A DNA stretch of 64,000 bases from UTCFX2 sp963827155 (lineage in GTDB: Bacteria > Chloroflexota > Anaerolineae > Anaerolineales > UBA4823): positions 186,001 to 250,000 of the forward strand of contig CAWGZV010000003.1 in assembly GCA_963827155.1 (NCBI GenBank), in the 5' to 3' direction. Within the stretch, counting starts at the first letter, position 1. Each line of letters begins with the position of its first letter. The notes below the pieces were generated by a model, which did not search any database, was not told where the DNA came from, and was given only the letters and a program-made list of their open reading frames with translations. This document shows positions 43,645-52,839 of this stretch, piece by piece. The translations under genes were made by a program, and so were the position numbers.

Positions 43645-45435
43645 ATGGCCGAACAGAGGAATCCCAAATATGAAGAAAGCGATCTTTACCGCATCCGCCA
43701 TTCCACTGCACATGTGATGGCACAAGCGGTGCTTGAGATATTCCCAGAAGCCAAATACACCATCGGTCCGCCAGTGGAAGATGGTTTTTACTATGATTTT
43801 GATCTGCCTCGCAACCTGACCCCAGAAGACTTAACCGATATTGAAAAACGGATGCGATCGATTATATCTGGATCCTATGAATTTAAACGCGTTGTGGTCT
43901 CAGCCGATGAAGCTCGCCAGATCTTCAAAAACCAACCCTACAAGCTGGAGCTGATCGATGGTCTCGAGCAGGGCGGAATGGATGAATACGGGAATCCGCT
44001 GGAACAAAAGGTGGAAATCTCAATATACAAGCACTCCGATTTCGTGGACTTATGCCGCGGACCTCATGTGGACAGCACACAGATGATCAACCCTGATGCT
44101 GTGAAGCTGATGAGTATTGCCGGAGCATATTGGCGCGGTGACGAGCACAATCCGATGCTGCAGAGAATTTACGGCACGGCCTGGCATAACCCGGACGAGT
44201 TAGAAAACTACCTCTGGAAGCTGGAAGAGGCCAAGCGCCGAGACCACCGCCGATTAGGGCGAGAGCTGGATTTGTTCAGCGTCTCTGATGATGTAGGCTC
44301 GGGATTGATTTTGTGGCATCCAAAAGGCGGGATGGTGAGGAAGATTGCTGAGGACTACTGCCGGCTCGAACACGAGAAGGGCGGATACGATTTCGTCTAC
44401 TCGCCGCATATCGGCAAGGCCAACCTCTGGGAAATCAGCGGGCACCTGGGATGGTATCAAGAGAACATGTATGCACCCCTTGAGATCGACGGGCAAGCTT
44501 ATTATCTCAAGCCGATGAACTGCCCATTCCACATCGAGATCTTCAAGAGCCGGATTCGATCTTATCGCGATCTGCCTCTGCGGTTTGCAGAGTGGGGGAC
44601 GGTCTACCGCTATGAGCGCTCTGGAGTGCTGCACGGCTTGCTGAGGGTGCGCGGCTTCACCCAGGATGACGCCCATCTTTTCTGCCGTCCAGACCAGATG
44701 GCGGAAGAGATTGATCGCGTTTTGGAATTCAGCTTGAATATCTTGCGAGCCTTCGGGTTCAAGGAGTTCCAAGCGTATCTTTCGACCAGGAATCCTGAAA
44801 AAGCAGCCGGATCCCCCGAGATGTGGGAGGCGCCGACAGAAGCTCTCAGAGCATCTCTGATACGCGAAGGGGTCCCGTACCAGATTGATGAAGGTGAAGC
44901 CACTTTCTACGGTCCGAAGATTGACATTAAGATGAAGGACGCATTGGGTCGGGAGTGGCAGCTGAGCACGATCCAATTCGATTTCAATCTGCCGGAGCGT
45001 TTTGAGTTGGCTTATATTGGCGAGGATGGTCTCGAACATCGCCCCTATATGATCCACCGAGCTCTGTTAGGGTCGATGGAGCGTTTTATGGGTGTTTTGA
45101 TCGAGCATTATGCCGGGGCTTTTCCAGTCTGGCTGGCACCAGTGCAGGCAGTCCTGATTCCGATCGCAGACCGGCATCTGGAATATATCCATCAAGTGGC
45201 AGATCAGCTGAAAGCTGCCGGGCTGAGGGTGGAGGTCGACGACCGTTCAGAACGGATGAATGCTAAGATCCGGGATGCCCAGAAGATGAAAGTGCCTTAC
45301 ATGCTGGTGGTAGGCGATCAGGAAGTGAACCAGGGGCAGGTTGCATTGCGCATGCGTTCGGGCGAGAACCCGGGAGCGATCTCGATCGAAGCCTTCCTTG
45401 AGAAAGCTGCCCAGGATATTCGCGAGAAGGTTTGA
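43645..45435 (+). CDS. thrS: Threonyl-tRNA synthetase without TGS domain
   Basis: Class II synthetase charging tRNA-Thr, 596 aa from the chosen ATG (6 nt after GAGGTGA). The protein begins directly at the editing domain (RHSTAHVMAQAVLEIFPEAKY, H-x3-H), so the N-terminal TGS domain of E. coli ThrRS is missing. The C-x5-zinc region LKPMNCPFHIEIFKSRIRSYR, motif 2 RYERSGVLHGLLRVRGFTQDDAH, motif 3 IHRALLGSMERFMGVLIEHYAG and the anticodon-binding domain are intact. Upstream Met (43627) is possible but sits directly on the terminator T run. Confidence 0.94.
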   Translation: MAEQRNPKYEESDLYRIRHSTAHVMAQAVLEIFPEAKYTIGPPVEDGFYYDFDLPRNLTPEDLTDIEKRMRSIISGSYEFKRVVVSADEARQIFKNQPYKLELIDGLEQGGMDEYGNPLEQKVEISIYKHSDFVDLCRGPHVDSTQMINPDAVKLMSIAGAYWRGDEHNPMLQRIYGTAWHNPDELENYLWKLEEAKRRDHRRLGRELDLFSVSDDVGSGLILWHPKGGMVRKIAEDYCRLEHEKGGYDFVYSPHIGKANLWEISGHLGWYQENMYAPLEIDGQAYYLKPMNCPFHIEIFKSRIRSYRDLPLRFAEWGTVYRYERSGVLHGLLRVRGFTQDDAHLFCRPDQMAEEIDRVLEFSLNILRAFGFKEFQAYLSTRNPEKAAGSPEMWEAPTEALRASLIREGVPYQIDEGEATFYGPKIDIKMKDALGREWQLSTIQFDFNLPERFELAYIGEDGLEHRPYMIHRALLGSMERFMGVLIEHYAGAFPVWLAPVQAVLIPIADRHLEYIHQVADQLKAAGLRVEVDDRSERMNAKIRDAQKMKVPYMLVVGDQEVNQGQVALRMRSGENPGAISIEAFLEKAAQDIREKV

Positions 45436-45445
45436 AAGAACCGAT

Positions 45446-45487
45446 GAAGCGGCGGACAGCGGTTTTTGCCTTCGTCTGCCGCTTCAA
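45446..45487 (+). terminator. Hairpin after thrS
   Basis: GAAGCGGCGGAC and GTCTGCCGCTTC pair with one mismatch around an 18-nt loop. The T tract is poor, so it may be a weak terminator. Confidence 0.5.
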
Positions 45488-45511
45488 TTTGAAGGTTGGA
45501 TGAGCGTTTTG

Positions 45512-45540
45512 TTGACGATTTGCATATTATTTGGTATCAT
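45512..45540 (+). promoter_or_regulatory. infC operon promoter
   Basis: TTGACG (45512-45517), 17-nt spacer, TATCAT (45535-45540). Confidence 0.75.
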
Positions 45541-45592
45541 CCCTCGGCGTGTAAAAATCGAATGTTAGCAGGAAGCCTGAAAGGAGCAAGTT

Positions 45593-46120
45593 ATCAGCGC
45601 AATAAATTATCGGGTCAATGAAGCAGTTCGCGTTCCACAAGTCCGCCTGATCGGAGCGAATGGTGAGAATGTTGGGGTTGTTTCGATCGACGAAGCCCAG
45701 CAAATGGCTCGGGATGCCGAGCTCGACCTGGTCGAGGTGGCACCAACCGCCGATCCACCGGTCTGCAGAATTATGGATTTCGGGAAATTCATCTACGAGC
45801 GGGCGAAGAAAGAGCGCGAAGCCAGAAAAGCACAAACGAAAATCGAGGTTAAAGAAATTCGACTAAGACCCAAGACAAACGAACACCACCGGGATTTAAA
45901 AGTGCGCGATGCGCGCCGATGGTTGGAAGGTGGGATGAAGGTCAAGGTGCGAATTCGCTTCAGGGGACGTGAGATCAGCTATCCTGAAATTGCCCTGACG
46001 GACCTGAAAGAGGTGGCGGAAGATCTTTCGGATATCGCCATCGTCGAGCAGGCTCCCGCTTTGGAAGGCCGAACGATGCTGATGGTGCTGGCGCCCGGTA
46101 AAGTTATCAAAAAGAAATAA
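45593..46120 (+). CDS. infC: Translation initiation factor IF-3, apparent AUC start
   Basis: IF-3 keeps ribosomal subunits apart and checks the start codon. The full protein, 175 aa, needs the N-terminal INYRVNEAVRVPQVRLIGANGE, but that region has no ATG, GTG or TTG between the upstream stop (45578) and the first ATG (45704), which lies well inside the domain. An ATC at 45593 follows AAGGAG at the ideal 6-nt spacing, so I take it as the start. E. coli infC begins with AUU and is autoregulated because IF-3 rejects such codons; the same logic would apply here. C-terminal motifs (KVRIRFRGREISYPE) are intact. First gene of infC-rpmI-rplT. Confidence 0.92.
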   Translation: MSAINYRVNEAVRVPQVRLIGANGENVGVVSIDEAQQMARDAELDLVEVAPTADPPVCRIMDFGKFIYERAKKEREARKAQTKIEVKEIRLRPKTNEHHRDLKVRDARRWLEGGMKVKVRIRFRGREISYPEIALTDLKEVAEDLSDIAIVEQAPALEGRTMLMVLAPGKVIKKK

Positions 46121-46213
46121 AACTCCTGCGCTGAGCTGTTCCGACAAACTCATTTTTCAACATCCGCGGATGTGCGCAAGACCCGCGGAATTTTGTGTGA
46201 AAGGAGAATTACT

Positions 46214-46450
46214 GTGCCTCGTAAGCAAACGGATGGGAAGTATAAGATCAAAACGCATAAGGCTACTTCGAAGCGTTTCAGGGTTACGGGCTCGGGGAAG
46301 CTGATGCGGACAAAAATTGGCAAAAGCCACCTGCGCCGACGCAGCTCCAAGCGGACCAAGCGCCTGTTCAGCGAAATGCTGCCGGTGAAGGGACGCGGGA
46401 TCGTCAAGACGGTTCACCGTCTGGCGCCCTATATGAGCAAGAACGATTAG
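46214..46450 (+). CDS. rpmI: 50S ribosomal protein L35
   Basis: Large-subunit protein, 78 aa, from a GTG 7 nt after AAGGAG. Family pattern PRKQTDGKYKIKTHKATSKRF, FRVTGSGKLMR and KSHLRRRSSKRTKRL. The GTG start gives a slightly long N-terminus compared with the usual 65 aa. Placed between infC and rplT as in most bacteria. Confidence 0.93.
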   Translation: MPRKQTDGKYKIKTHKATSKRFRVTGSGKLMRTKIGKSHLRRRSSKRTKRLFSEMLPVKGRGIVKTVHRLAPYMSKND

Positions 46451-46589
46451 CTGCCTGATTGCGTTGACTGGTGGGTGTGGACTCGTGGAGGACATACCCG
46501 ATATTCACCAAATTTAGAAAGTTGCGACTGCTGGGTGTAATAACAGGTAGCTAGACTGCCGGCGCCCAGGGGATCGCAGGAGGAATGAA

Positions 46590-46949
46590 ATGGCTCGTGT
46601 AAAGACTGGACCGTATCGTCGCCAACACCATAAAAAGGTCCTCAAGATCACTAAAGGCCAGTTTGGCACCCGCCACCGCTTGTTCCGGCGAGCCAATGAG
46701 GCGATGTTAAAAAGCCTGTGGTATGCCTATCGCGACCGCAGAGCGCGCAAGCGTGACCTGCGCAGATTGTGGATTGCCCGTATCAATGCAGCGGCAAGGC
46801 AGAACCAAACCACTTACAGCCGGCTGATGCACGATATGAAAGTTGCAAATATTGCACTAAACCGCAAGATGCTCTCGGATCTGGCTGTGCGCGATCCTAA
46901 AGCATTTTCTGCCGTGGTATCACTGGCAAATTCAGCCCAGACCAAGTAA
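46590..46949 (+). CDS. rplT: 50S ribosomal protein L20
   Basis: Binds 23S rRNA early in assembly, 119 aa. MARVKTGPYRRQHHKKVLKI, RLFRRANEAMLKSLWYAYRDRRARKRDLRRLWI and NRKMLSDLA are typical. GCAGGAGG precedes the ATG. The 139-nt gap before it could hold an L20-responsive leader, as in E. coli and Bacillus; I cannot show the fold. Confidence 0.95.
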   Translation: MARVKTGPYRRQHHKKVLKITKGQFGTRHRLFRRANEAMLKSLWYAYRDRRARKRDLRRLWIARINAAARQNQTTYSRLMHDMKVANIALNRKMLSDLAVRDPKAFSAVVSLANSAQTK

Positions 46950-47078
46950 TTCGTCAGGATTGGAACCAACGGGATGGCATTTCCTGGAAGCAGGCGCCAT
47001 CCCGTTTTCATTTCCAGGGCTCCAGAGTCTGATCGCCATTTTCGGTATAGTATAATTTCTCCGAAAGTGGAGGCAGGC

Positions 47079-47434
47079 ATGCCCAGTGAAAAGAATCACA
47101 ATTTGATACCGGCGCGAGGCGGCGTATTTAATGATCTTGCCCTCCGCATAAAACTAATCATGCGGCTGATTGGAGACCCTCGGGTAAATCCTCTTTAAAG
47201 CTCCTCCCAATTGGGGCGCTTCTTTATCTAATTATCCCAGACTTTGTGATAGGACCGATTGATGATGTTGCGGTGATCTGGTTGGGAAGCTACTTGTTTG
47301 TCGAGCTTTGTCCACCCGATGTAGTGAAAGAGCACACAGATGCGCTAAGACTGGAATTGGGCGGCGAACGGCGGGAACCTGATACACCTGGCGATGAGGT
47401 CATCGAGGGGGAATTTTGGGAGAAAAAAGATTAG
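47079..47434 (+). CDS. DUF1232/YkvA-like small membrane protein (frameshifted)
   Basis: About 118 aa if repaired. From the ATG at 47079 the frame reads to RVNPL and stops at about 47196; the next frame continues LKLLPIGALLYLIIPDFVIG, then PIDDVAVIWLGSYLFVEL, which is the DUF1232 pattern (hydrophobic segment, then P-D-x-I..DD-A). One T is missing in the CCTCTTTAA run. A TATAAT at 47051-47056 is a likely -10. Function unknown. Confidence 0.7.
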
Positions 47435-47492
47435 CAATTCCCAAAGCGCACATCCAGTGAACGTTTTGCTCCACGCTAAGGTATCATTTAAT

Positions 47493-48885
47493 GTGAAAGC
47501 CGGCAGCATATTCCTGGTCTTTATCCTGGTCTCGTGCAGCAGCCTGGACCGAGGGGCATCACCTGGCACAGCGACACCATATCCTACCGCGCAGGTTGTG
47601 CAGGGATTGACGGTTGAGCCTCCGACTGCCAAACCTCCGGCAGAACAGATCCTACCAAGCGAGCCACCGGGTCCATTTCTACCAACCATGACAAACCAGC
47701 CGTCTAATTCCACCCCGGTAGCGGCTGCGACGCTCTTGCAGCCTTCATTGACTGCGCTGTCACCGCCTGCGCTTGCGCCGGACGAGTTCCCCGATCCAAC
47801 GACGGCTGTTTGGACGCCGATCGCGGCAGGGCTGGAGAAACCGAACGGACTTGCAAGCCCACGGGATGGATCGGGGAGGTTATTTATCCTCGAGCAGACT
47901 GGTCGGATCCGGATCTTGCGGGATGGTCTTTTGGAGCCGCAGCCTTTTCTCGACCTCAGCGATCGAATCACAAGCGCTGGTTTTGAACAAGGACTGCTTG
48001 GTCTGGCTTTTCATCCCGATTACGCCCAAACCGGCTTCTTCTATGTGAACTACACTAATCTGAATGGGGATACAGTAATTGCACGCTACCAGGTATCTTC
48101 TCAGGATCCCAACCAGGCAGAGAGAAATAGTGAAGTCAGGCTTCTGCAGGTAGATCAGCCTTTCGCGAAATCACAATGGGGGCGAGGTAGCCTTTGGTCT
48201 GGATGGCTATTTATATCTGGGTCTCGGCGACGGTGGCTCTGCAGGAGACCCGCAGAATAACGCCCAATCTCTAAACTCTCTGCTTGGGAAAATTCTGCGG
48301 ATTGATGTGACCGGCAGTGAATCATACAGGATCCCCCCTACCAATCCGTATGCGCTGGGAGGCGGACGCCCGGAGATTTTTGCTTATGGGTTGCGAAACC
48401 CCTGGAGGTTCACATTTGACCCTTTGACAGGCGATCTCTTCATTGGGGATGTCGGTCAAAACGCCTGGGAAGAGATCGATACCCTCTCAACAGAACAGAT
48501 GCAGCAAACAATCCCTGGTGCGGCTTTCAACTTTGGTTGGAGCTTCTTTGAGGGCAATCACCCTTACAATGGACAAGCGCCTCCGACGATGGAGCTGATC
48601 GCTCCGATTGCCGAATACGGGCATGAGCTCGGCTGTTCAATTACCGGGGGAGTTGTTTACCGAGGCAGCGAACTGCCGAGCTGGCAGGGTGTCTATCTAT
48701 ATGGGGATTACTGCAGCGGTAATGTGTGGGGACTTAAGAAGTTTGCAGATGGAACCTGGGGACAAAAGCTGCTGTATAAAAACGCGGGTCGAGTCACATC
48801 CTTTGGTCAAGACGAAACAGGCGAGGTCTACCTGGTGGATCAGGATGGAATAATATCAAAGCTGTCTAATCAACAAAGCCAGTAA
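47493..48885 (+). CDS. Lipoprotein of the PQQ-dependent soluble glucose/sugar dehydrogenase family (frameshifted)
   Basis: Exported beta-propeller of the GSDH family, about 463 aa if repaired. A GTG at 47493 starts a lipoprotein signal (FLVFILVSC), followed by a Pro/Thr-rich linker of about 90 residues. The propeller begins at GLEKPNGLASPRDGSGRLFI; typical strands are GLLGLAFHPDY, LYLGLGDGGSAGDPQNNAQ, GLRNPWRFTFDPLTGDLFIGDVGQ and GVYLYGDYCSGNVWGL. The first frame fails at about 48168 because of one extra A (GCGAAATCAC); the next frame continues NHNGGEVAFGLDG. Oxidation of sugars with PQQ is the known role of some members; many homologues have unknown substrates. Confidence 0.82.
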
Positions 48886-48890
48886 GAAAA

Positions 48891-51489
48891 ATGGAATTAA
48901 AACCAAAAAAACACCTCACAGCGTTCGATCGGGAAAAGCGGCTGAACGGCATGTTTTTCGGCCTGATCGCCGGATTTTGGTTGGGGGTAGGAATTTGGGG
49001 GATGGATGCGATCTCGCTTGCCTCAGCGCATGGCGATCTACCCTGGTTGAAATTCTTGATTGGAACCCCACTCCTGATGATCATCGGGGCTTTAGCCGGC
49101 TGGCTGACGGCTTTCTTCGATCGGGCAGCGCTTGGTGTCCTGTTCTGGCTGCTGGCTTCGGTTGGGATTGTATGGATCGCCAGCCACATGCCGTTTGAAG
49201 GGCTTTCCTGGGCGATCGGAGTGCTCGACCACAACTTCGCCGGGCTGGAAATCTACCCATTTGTTGAGAGCGCCCGGATTTGGATGAGCTTGCTTTATGT
49301 CGTCGTGGGCGCCATCACCGCAATTGGCGGAGCTTTTGAGGTATTCTTCGTCGAAGCAGCGACCAGCGCGGAAAGTCATTTCAGCCGGTTCATCAAGCTG
49401 GCAAGCTGCCTGATCATTTTCATCCCAATCGGGCTGGCAGTGGACAACTTGATCAACAGCTCATTAAGAAATCCGGTCCTGGGAGTTGACGACTTGGTCC
49501 AGATAGGATTGCAGGCCCGGACAGAAAACATTCCCAAGGAACAGCAGCGCCAAATGGGGGTGAGAAAATTGACTCCTTTTCAAGGTTTTCTCACCAATCC
49601 ATATCGGATTATCCTGGGCACTTATGATCCTGAAACGCTCGACGAATTGACCATCTATATCAATTTTTCAGGAGATTGGGGGATGTGCGCCGCGATTGGC
49701 GTCCAGCCTATGGTTTGTCATATAAGCTCGGAGCGCTATCTGTAACAAGCTCGCCTGCCTTATCAAGAACGGCTCTGTGGAGAGCTGTCATCTTAAGTTG
49801 GAAGAAGGGATCTCCCCTCCACCGAAGGAAACCTTTGAGCTATTAGATCAAAAATCCCTAAATTACGGAATCATCGGACAGCGCGGAACTGCTGTGATCG
49901 TGATTGCAGAGGACAGCCAGGGTGATCAAGTGAAGTGCCTGCTGCGCGAGGCCGGGGATATATACCTGGAATCGTGCACACCGGTCACAAGGCAATCGTT
50001 TGATCCGATGCCGCTGCCTCCAACCCCGACCTCATCCGCTCCAAAGGCTGAACCAACGCAAACGGCAGCAGGTCCAGCCGAAATGACCCCTCAGGCTGCG
50101 CTGATAGACCCAAAGCAGCTCGAACTGCCGGTTCTGGACGGCGCTCCGAGATACCAAATTTCCCTCAACCTTTCAGATGACCTGGTTTCCTTTCAAGGAA
50201 AGGCCGAAGTAGAGGTGACTAATCGAACTGGGGCAGCGCTCTCGGAGCTGTATTTCCGCCTGCTCCCAAACGGTGACAGCAGCTATGGAAATGGTGGGCT
50301 GAAAGTGCTCCAGACCAGCATTAACGGTATGCCTGCAGAGACCGAGCTTTCTGCAGAAGACACCGTGCTTAATATTACCCTGCCGGATGGGCTTGAGCCC
50401 CTGGAAATGGTTCGGGTAGGTTTTCAATTCATTGGTGAGGTTCCCGTAGATTTCGGCGGAGGTCAGACCCCGGCAGGCTACGGGATTTACAACTACTCTG
50501 ACGGCGTGCTTGCTCTTTCAGGATGGTATCCGATATTGGCAGTATATGATGATCAGGGCTGGAACCTCGACCTACCTTCAGATCTCGGGGATTCGGTTTA
50601 CAGCGAGACCGGTATATATCAGGTGAAACTTGAAATGCCGGCTGGGACGCTTTCAGCAGCCAGTGGGGTGGAGGTAGACCGCCAGGAAGATGCAGGTCGC
50701 GTTAAAATTCGCTTCGAAGGTGGACCTGTGCGAGATTTCTTCCTGGTCATCAGCCGAACTCTGAACGACCTCAGCGAACAGGTAGGCAGCGTTCAGGTGA
50801 ATTCGTATTTTCAACCAGGGAGCGAAGCCGCTGGTGAGCAAGCGCTTTCGGTTGCGGTTGAATCGCTTAAAATTTTCAATGAGAAGTTTGGCGAGTATCC
50901 CTATCGGGAGCTGGATGTTGTTGCCGCACCGATGCGAAATGCGTTGGGTGTTGAGTTCCCGGGTATTGTCTTAATCGGAGCAAATCTTTATGATGCACCA
51001 GAAAAGCCTGAATTCAGCGTCTCGATCGCCCATGAAGTCGCTCATCAATGGTGGTATGGTGTGGTGGGGAACGATGTCTTTGATGAGCCCTGGCTTGATG
51101 AAGCGCCCACAACTTACAGCTCCAGCCTTTACTATGAGTACGCGCTAGGTCCGGAATATGCGCAGGGTTTGCGCCAGTACTGGCAGGACCGATACGACAG
51201 GATACTAAGCGAAGGAGGGGACGATTCGATTACCGCGAGCCTCCCCCATTTCGAATCCCTCAACCGCCCGGCAGTCTACGGAGCGGTCGTTTACACCAAA
51301 GGCGCGCTGTTTTTCCAGGCGTTGCGTGAAGAGATTGGTGACGAGGCTTTTTTTAAGGGGATGCAGGATTATTATCAAACAGAGTTCTTCAACATTGCCC
51401 GAACCGACGACCTGCTGGACGCGTTTGAGCAAGCAGCCGGGCGACCTTTGGATGATTTTTACCAGGAGTGGTTGAAACTGAAACCCTGA
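48891..51489 (+). CDS. Membrane-anchored M1-family metallopeptidase (probably frameshifted)
   Basis: I read 48891-49745 and the following frame as one gene of about 866 aa. The first part has five or six membrane spans (from MFFGLIAGFWLG) and an outer region. At about 49744 the frame ends in SSERYL, while the next frame continues NKLACLIKNGSVESC and a Cys-bearing domain, then a Pro/Thr linker and the peptidase (from about 50150). Zinc motif HEVAHQWW with the third ligand in WLDEAPTTYSS; the substrate region is NALGVEFPG. The catalytic part is complete. That both parts form one protein is inference from continuity of the Cys-rich domain; otherwise they are two genes, the second without a good start. 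Confidence 0.7.
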
Positions 51490-51490
51490 A

Positions 51491-52505
51491 ATGAAAACTA
51501 TAAAATCCGCGATCAATTTCTTTTCGAAAATTCTTGTCCTCCTGGTCCTGACGAGCTGTGGGGTACTGCGCTCTGCTCTGCCAGAGCCAACATCAACCGC
51601 CGGGCTGCCATCGCCTGCAGTCACATCTGAACCGATTCGCGCGACTGAGGCAGGCACGGCTGATCCTGTGGTCTTGCCGGCATTCACTCAATTGCAACCG
51701 AGCCCGACAGCACTCGAAGAGATCCGCTTTGCAGTAATTGGGGATTACGGTGAGGGGAATTAGGGTGAGCTTGAGGTCTCAAACCTGGTAAAGAGCTGGA
51801 CGCCAGATTTTGTTATCACGGTTGGAGACAATAACTACCCAATCGGATCGGCTGAAACGATCGATCAGCGAGTGGGCGAGTATTATCACGAGTTTATCTA
51901 CCCCTATCGCGGCAGCTATGGGGCAGGCGCCGATCGCAACCGCTTCTTCCCTTCCCCAGGCAATCATGATTACGACAGCTTCCTGGCACAGCCCTACCTG
52001 GACTACTTCGAGCTGCCGGGGAACGAGCGGTATTATGATTTCACTTGGGGTCCAGTATATCTTCTCGCATTAGACAGCGATTTCGCGAACGCCAGATGGA
52101 GTCTCGCAAGTCTCTATTCAGGCTCAATGGGCGCAGGCCCGCCTGGCAGAATCGAAAGCAGCCTGGAATGTGGTCTATTTTCATCATGCCCCGTATTCAT
52201 CGGGTTATCACGGCCCAACGGATTGGATGCGCTGGCCGTTCGCCGAATGGGGCGCATCGGTCATCTTCAGTGGGCACGATCACGTGTATGAACGGCTGAT
52301 GATCGATGGGATCCCCTATTTCATCAATGGTTTGGGAGGCGGTCCAATCTATGCTTTTCTGGGGAACTCGGAAGGCAGCCAATTTCGCTACAACGATGAT
52401 TATGGGGCGTTGCTCGCGACCGCTGATTCGCAGCAGATGTCCTTCGAATTCTATAATCGGGATGGTACTTTGATTGACAGCTACCAGGTCACCAAAAACC
52501 CCTGA
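51491..52505 (+). CDS. Lipoprotein calcineurin-like phosphoesterase (one stop, one frameshift)
   Basis: Exported purple-acid-phosphatase-like enzyme, about 337 aa if repaired. Lipoprotein signal VLLVLTSC, Pro/Thr linker, then metal motifs GDYGEGN, VGDNNYP, PGNHDYDSF, FHHAPYSS and GHDHVYER. Two lesions: a TAG at 51761-51763 right after GDYGEGN with the same frame continuing, and an extra base at about 52086, after LALDSDF, after which the next frame resumes (TPDGVSQVSIQAQWAQARL). It may be a pseudogene or carry sequence errors. It starts one base after the M1 peptidase stop. Confidence 0.78.
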
Positions 52506-52524
52506 AAATGTCGGAATTCCTATC

Positions 52525-52554
52525 TTGACAAGCGCCGTAAATCTATGATAAACT
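52525..52554 (+). promoter_or_regulatory. Promoter of the leader-peptide unit
   Basis: TTGACA (52525-52530), 18-nt spacer, TAAACT (52549-52554). Confidence 0.65.
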
Positions 52555-52595
52555 CTATCCGCTTAACCAAACCTTAACGAAAGGAGACGCACTCA

Positions 52596-52691
52596 ATGGA
52601 GAGCATGAAGAGCTACACATTCTGCAGCAGCCTCGCCGTTTTCAGCGGTGATGTTGATATGCCTTCTCGGAGTGCGCCTATCGATCGTTAG
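52596..52691 (+). CDS. 31-codon ORF, possible leader peptide
   Basis: A short ORF with its own promoter and an AAGGAG site 9 nt upstream; an inner Met lies at 52605. The peptide contains the segment MKSYTFCSSLAVFSGDVD and has no similarity I recognise. A strong terminator begins 20 nt after its stop, and an ABC ATPase gene follows. The layout is that of a translated attenuator. A small secreted or modified peptide is an alternative, but no maturation enzyme is adjacent. Confidence 0.6.
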   Translation: MESMKSYTFCSSLAVFSGDVDMPSRSAPIDR

Positions 52692-52710
52692 ATCGAACTG
52701 CTGAACTGGT

Positions 52711-52755
52711 AACAGCCACGGTGCTCTCCAAAGCCCGTGGCTGTTTTGTTTTTAT
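52711..52755 (+). terminator. Strong terminator or attenuator
   Basis: AACAGCCACGG and CCGTGGCTGTT form a perfect 11-bp stem followed by TTTGTTTTTAT. Its 13-nt loop contains TGCTCTCCA, which is complementary over 9 bp to TGGAGAGCA at 52597-52605, the start region of the 31-codon ORF. Confidence 0.85.
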
Positions 52756-52839
52756 CATTTCCTCTGCCATCGCCAGCCATGGGTCCGCTTAGTGGCTGGT
52801 TTTGTTTTTCGAGTTGTTTTGGAAAAGATGGAGCATGAG

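Noticed and set aside
44254..45057. A 267-codon frame on the strand opposite thrS
   Set aside because: It lies wholly inside thrS, has no ribosome site or recognised domain, and its composition follows from thrS codon usage.
24257..51763. Reassignment of TAA/TAG as glutamine
   Set aside because: Many intact genes in the window end in TAA or TAG at the expected length, so the code is standard.
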